42,952 nt of DNA, taken from contig CALXPK010000002.1 in the NCBI GenBank assembly GCA_944390265.1, positions 1-42,952 of the forward strand, read 5' to 3'. The notes under the pieces were generated by a model that saw nothing but the letters and a program-made list of their open reading frames with translations, made no database searches and was not told where the DNA came from. This stretch comes from an uncultured Alphaproteobacteria bacterium. GTDB lineage: Bacteria; Pseudomonadota; Alphaproteobacteria; RF32; CAG-239. The position numbers and the translations under genes are program-made. Positions 42,723-42,952 of the stretch are shown in pieces. Each line of letters opens with the position of its first letter. Position 1 is the first letter of the stretch.

Positions 42723-42952
42723 TTAATTAAAATACCCCGCGAGGTTTGCCATTTGTAAATTGGGGGAATCCCAAGTGGAAAAGATTTCACCTGATAAGCT
42801 ATTGCCGTGAATAACGCGAACGCTTAGGCCTAATAAGCTAAGTTGCGTATAAGTCATGCAGACACATAACTCATCAATATCAGTGGCCTCAATATATAAT
42901 TTGCCGCCCAGCTTTTCATATCCGCGATTTTGCAGACATTTAACCAATCCCA
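42723..42952 (-). CDS. C-terminal part of an N-6 DNA methyltransferase-like protein, cut by window edge
   Basis: An open frame runs from the right edge to a TAA at 42723, giving about 76 residues. KLYIEATDIDELCVCMTYTQLS followed by LLGLSVRVIHGNSLSGEIFSTW resembles the C-terminal part of N-6 adenine methyltransferases carried by plasmids and integrative elements, where DI...C..M...QLSL.G....V.HGN.L is conserved. The catalytic NPPF/Y motif and the start lie outside the window. It is convergent with the AlbA_2 gene (10-nt gap). Confidence 0.6.
   Translation of the reverse strand, partial: GLVKCLQNRGYEKLGGKLYIEATDIDELCVCMTYTQLSLLGLSVRVIHGNSLSGEIFSTWDSPNLQMANLAGYFN

Overview
The window looks like a chromosomal stretch of a low-to-moderate-GC alphaproteobacterium. 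The order pal - cpoB - tilS - ftsH, the rnd/aspS neighbourhood, rplU-rpmA-obgE-rsfS-rlmH and the OmpR/EnvZ-type pair all fit that class. The AT-rich intergenic DNA and the gene mix suggest a small-genome, possibly gut- or host-associated lineage, but the sequence does not fix the genus. All assignments come from reading motifs in the translated sequence; no database search was possible.

Left edge (1-1880): the end of an integrated element. A large tyrosine recombinase runs off the left edge, and its start lies 123 bp from the 3' end of an intact tRNA-Gln(UUG), the classic layout of an element integrated into a tRNA. Centre (2050-40662): mostly housekeeping genes. In order these are a nucleotidyltransferase-like protein and a metallo-beta-lactamase hydrolase, a HAD phosphatase, a one-chain glycyl-tRNA synthetase, uvrC-pgsA-response regulator-kinase, a very acidic 748-residue protein, a lipoprotein, a secreted nuclease, rplU-rpmA-obgE-rsfS, rlmH, pal-cpoB-tilS-ftsH, xseB-ispA, a small ArsR regulator, rnd, aspS, an acetyltransferase preceded by a 41-codon ORF, tRNA-Gln(CUG), a helical-repeat protein split over two frames, a DUF2062 protein, a CNNM/CBS protein, a double-headed ArsR regulator with a nearby thioredoxin-like lipoprotein, an MsbA-like exporter and an MBOAT/AlgX-like acetylation pair.

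The least ordinary part of the core is 22947-24509, between ftsH and ispA. A module of about 145 nt is present twice. Its ends are almost identical, its centre has diverged, and it finishes in a strong terminator. A third partial copy abuts ispA. Between these copies lie a small secreted protein and a compact GIY-YIG nuclease gene bracketed by inverted copies of a 26-nt palindromic repeat (four copies in 530 bp). This resembles a REP/REPIN system with a GIY-YIG enzyme where a RAYT transposase would be expected.

Right edge (40960-42952): a 47-nt 3' fragment of tRNA-Thr(UGU) marks the boundary of a second integrated element. Three direct repeats follow it, which could be recombinase arm sites. 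Next come an AlbA_2/ATPase-type protein with a tandem-repeat linker and the C-terminal end of what looks like an N-6 adenine DNA methyltransferase. The conserved chromosomal block is thus sandwiched between two tRNA-targeting elements that both extend beyond the window.
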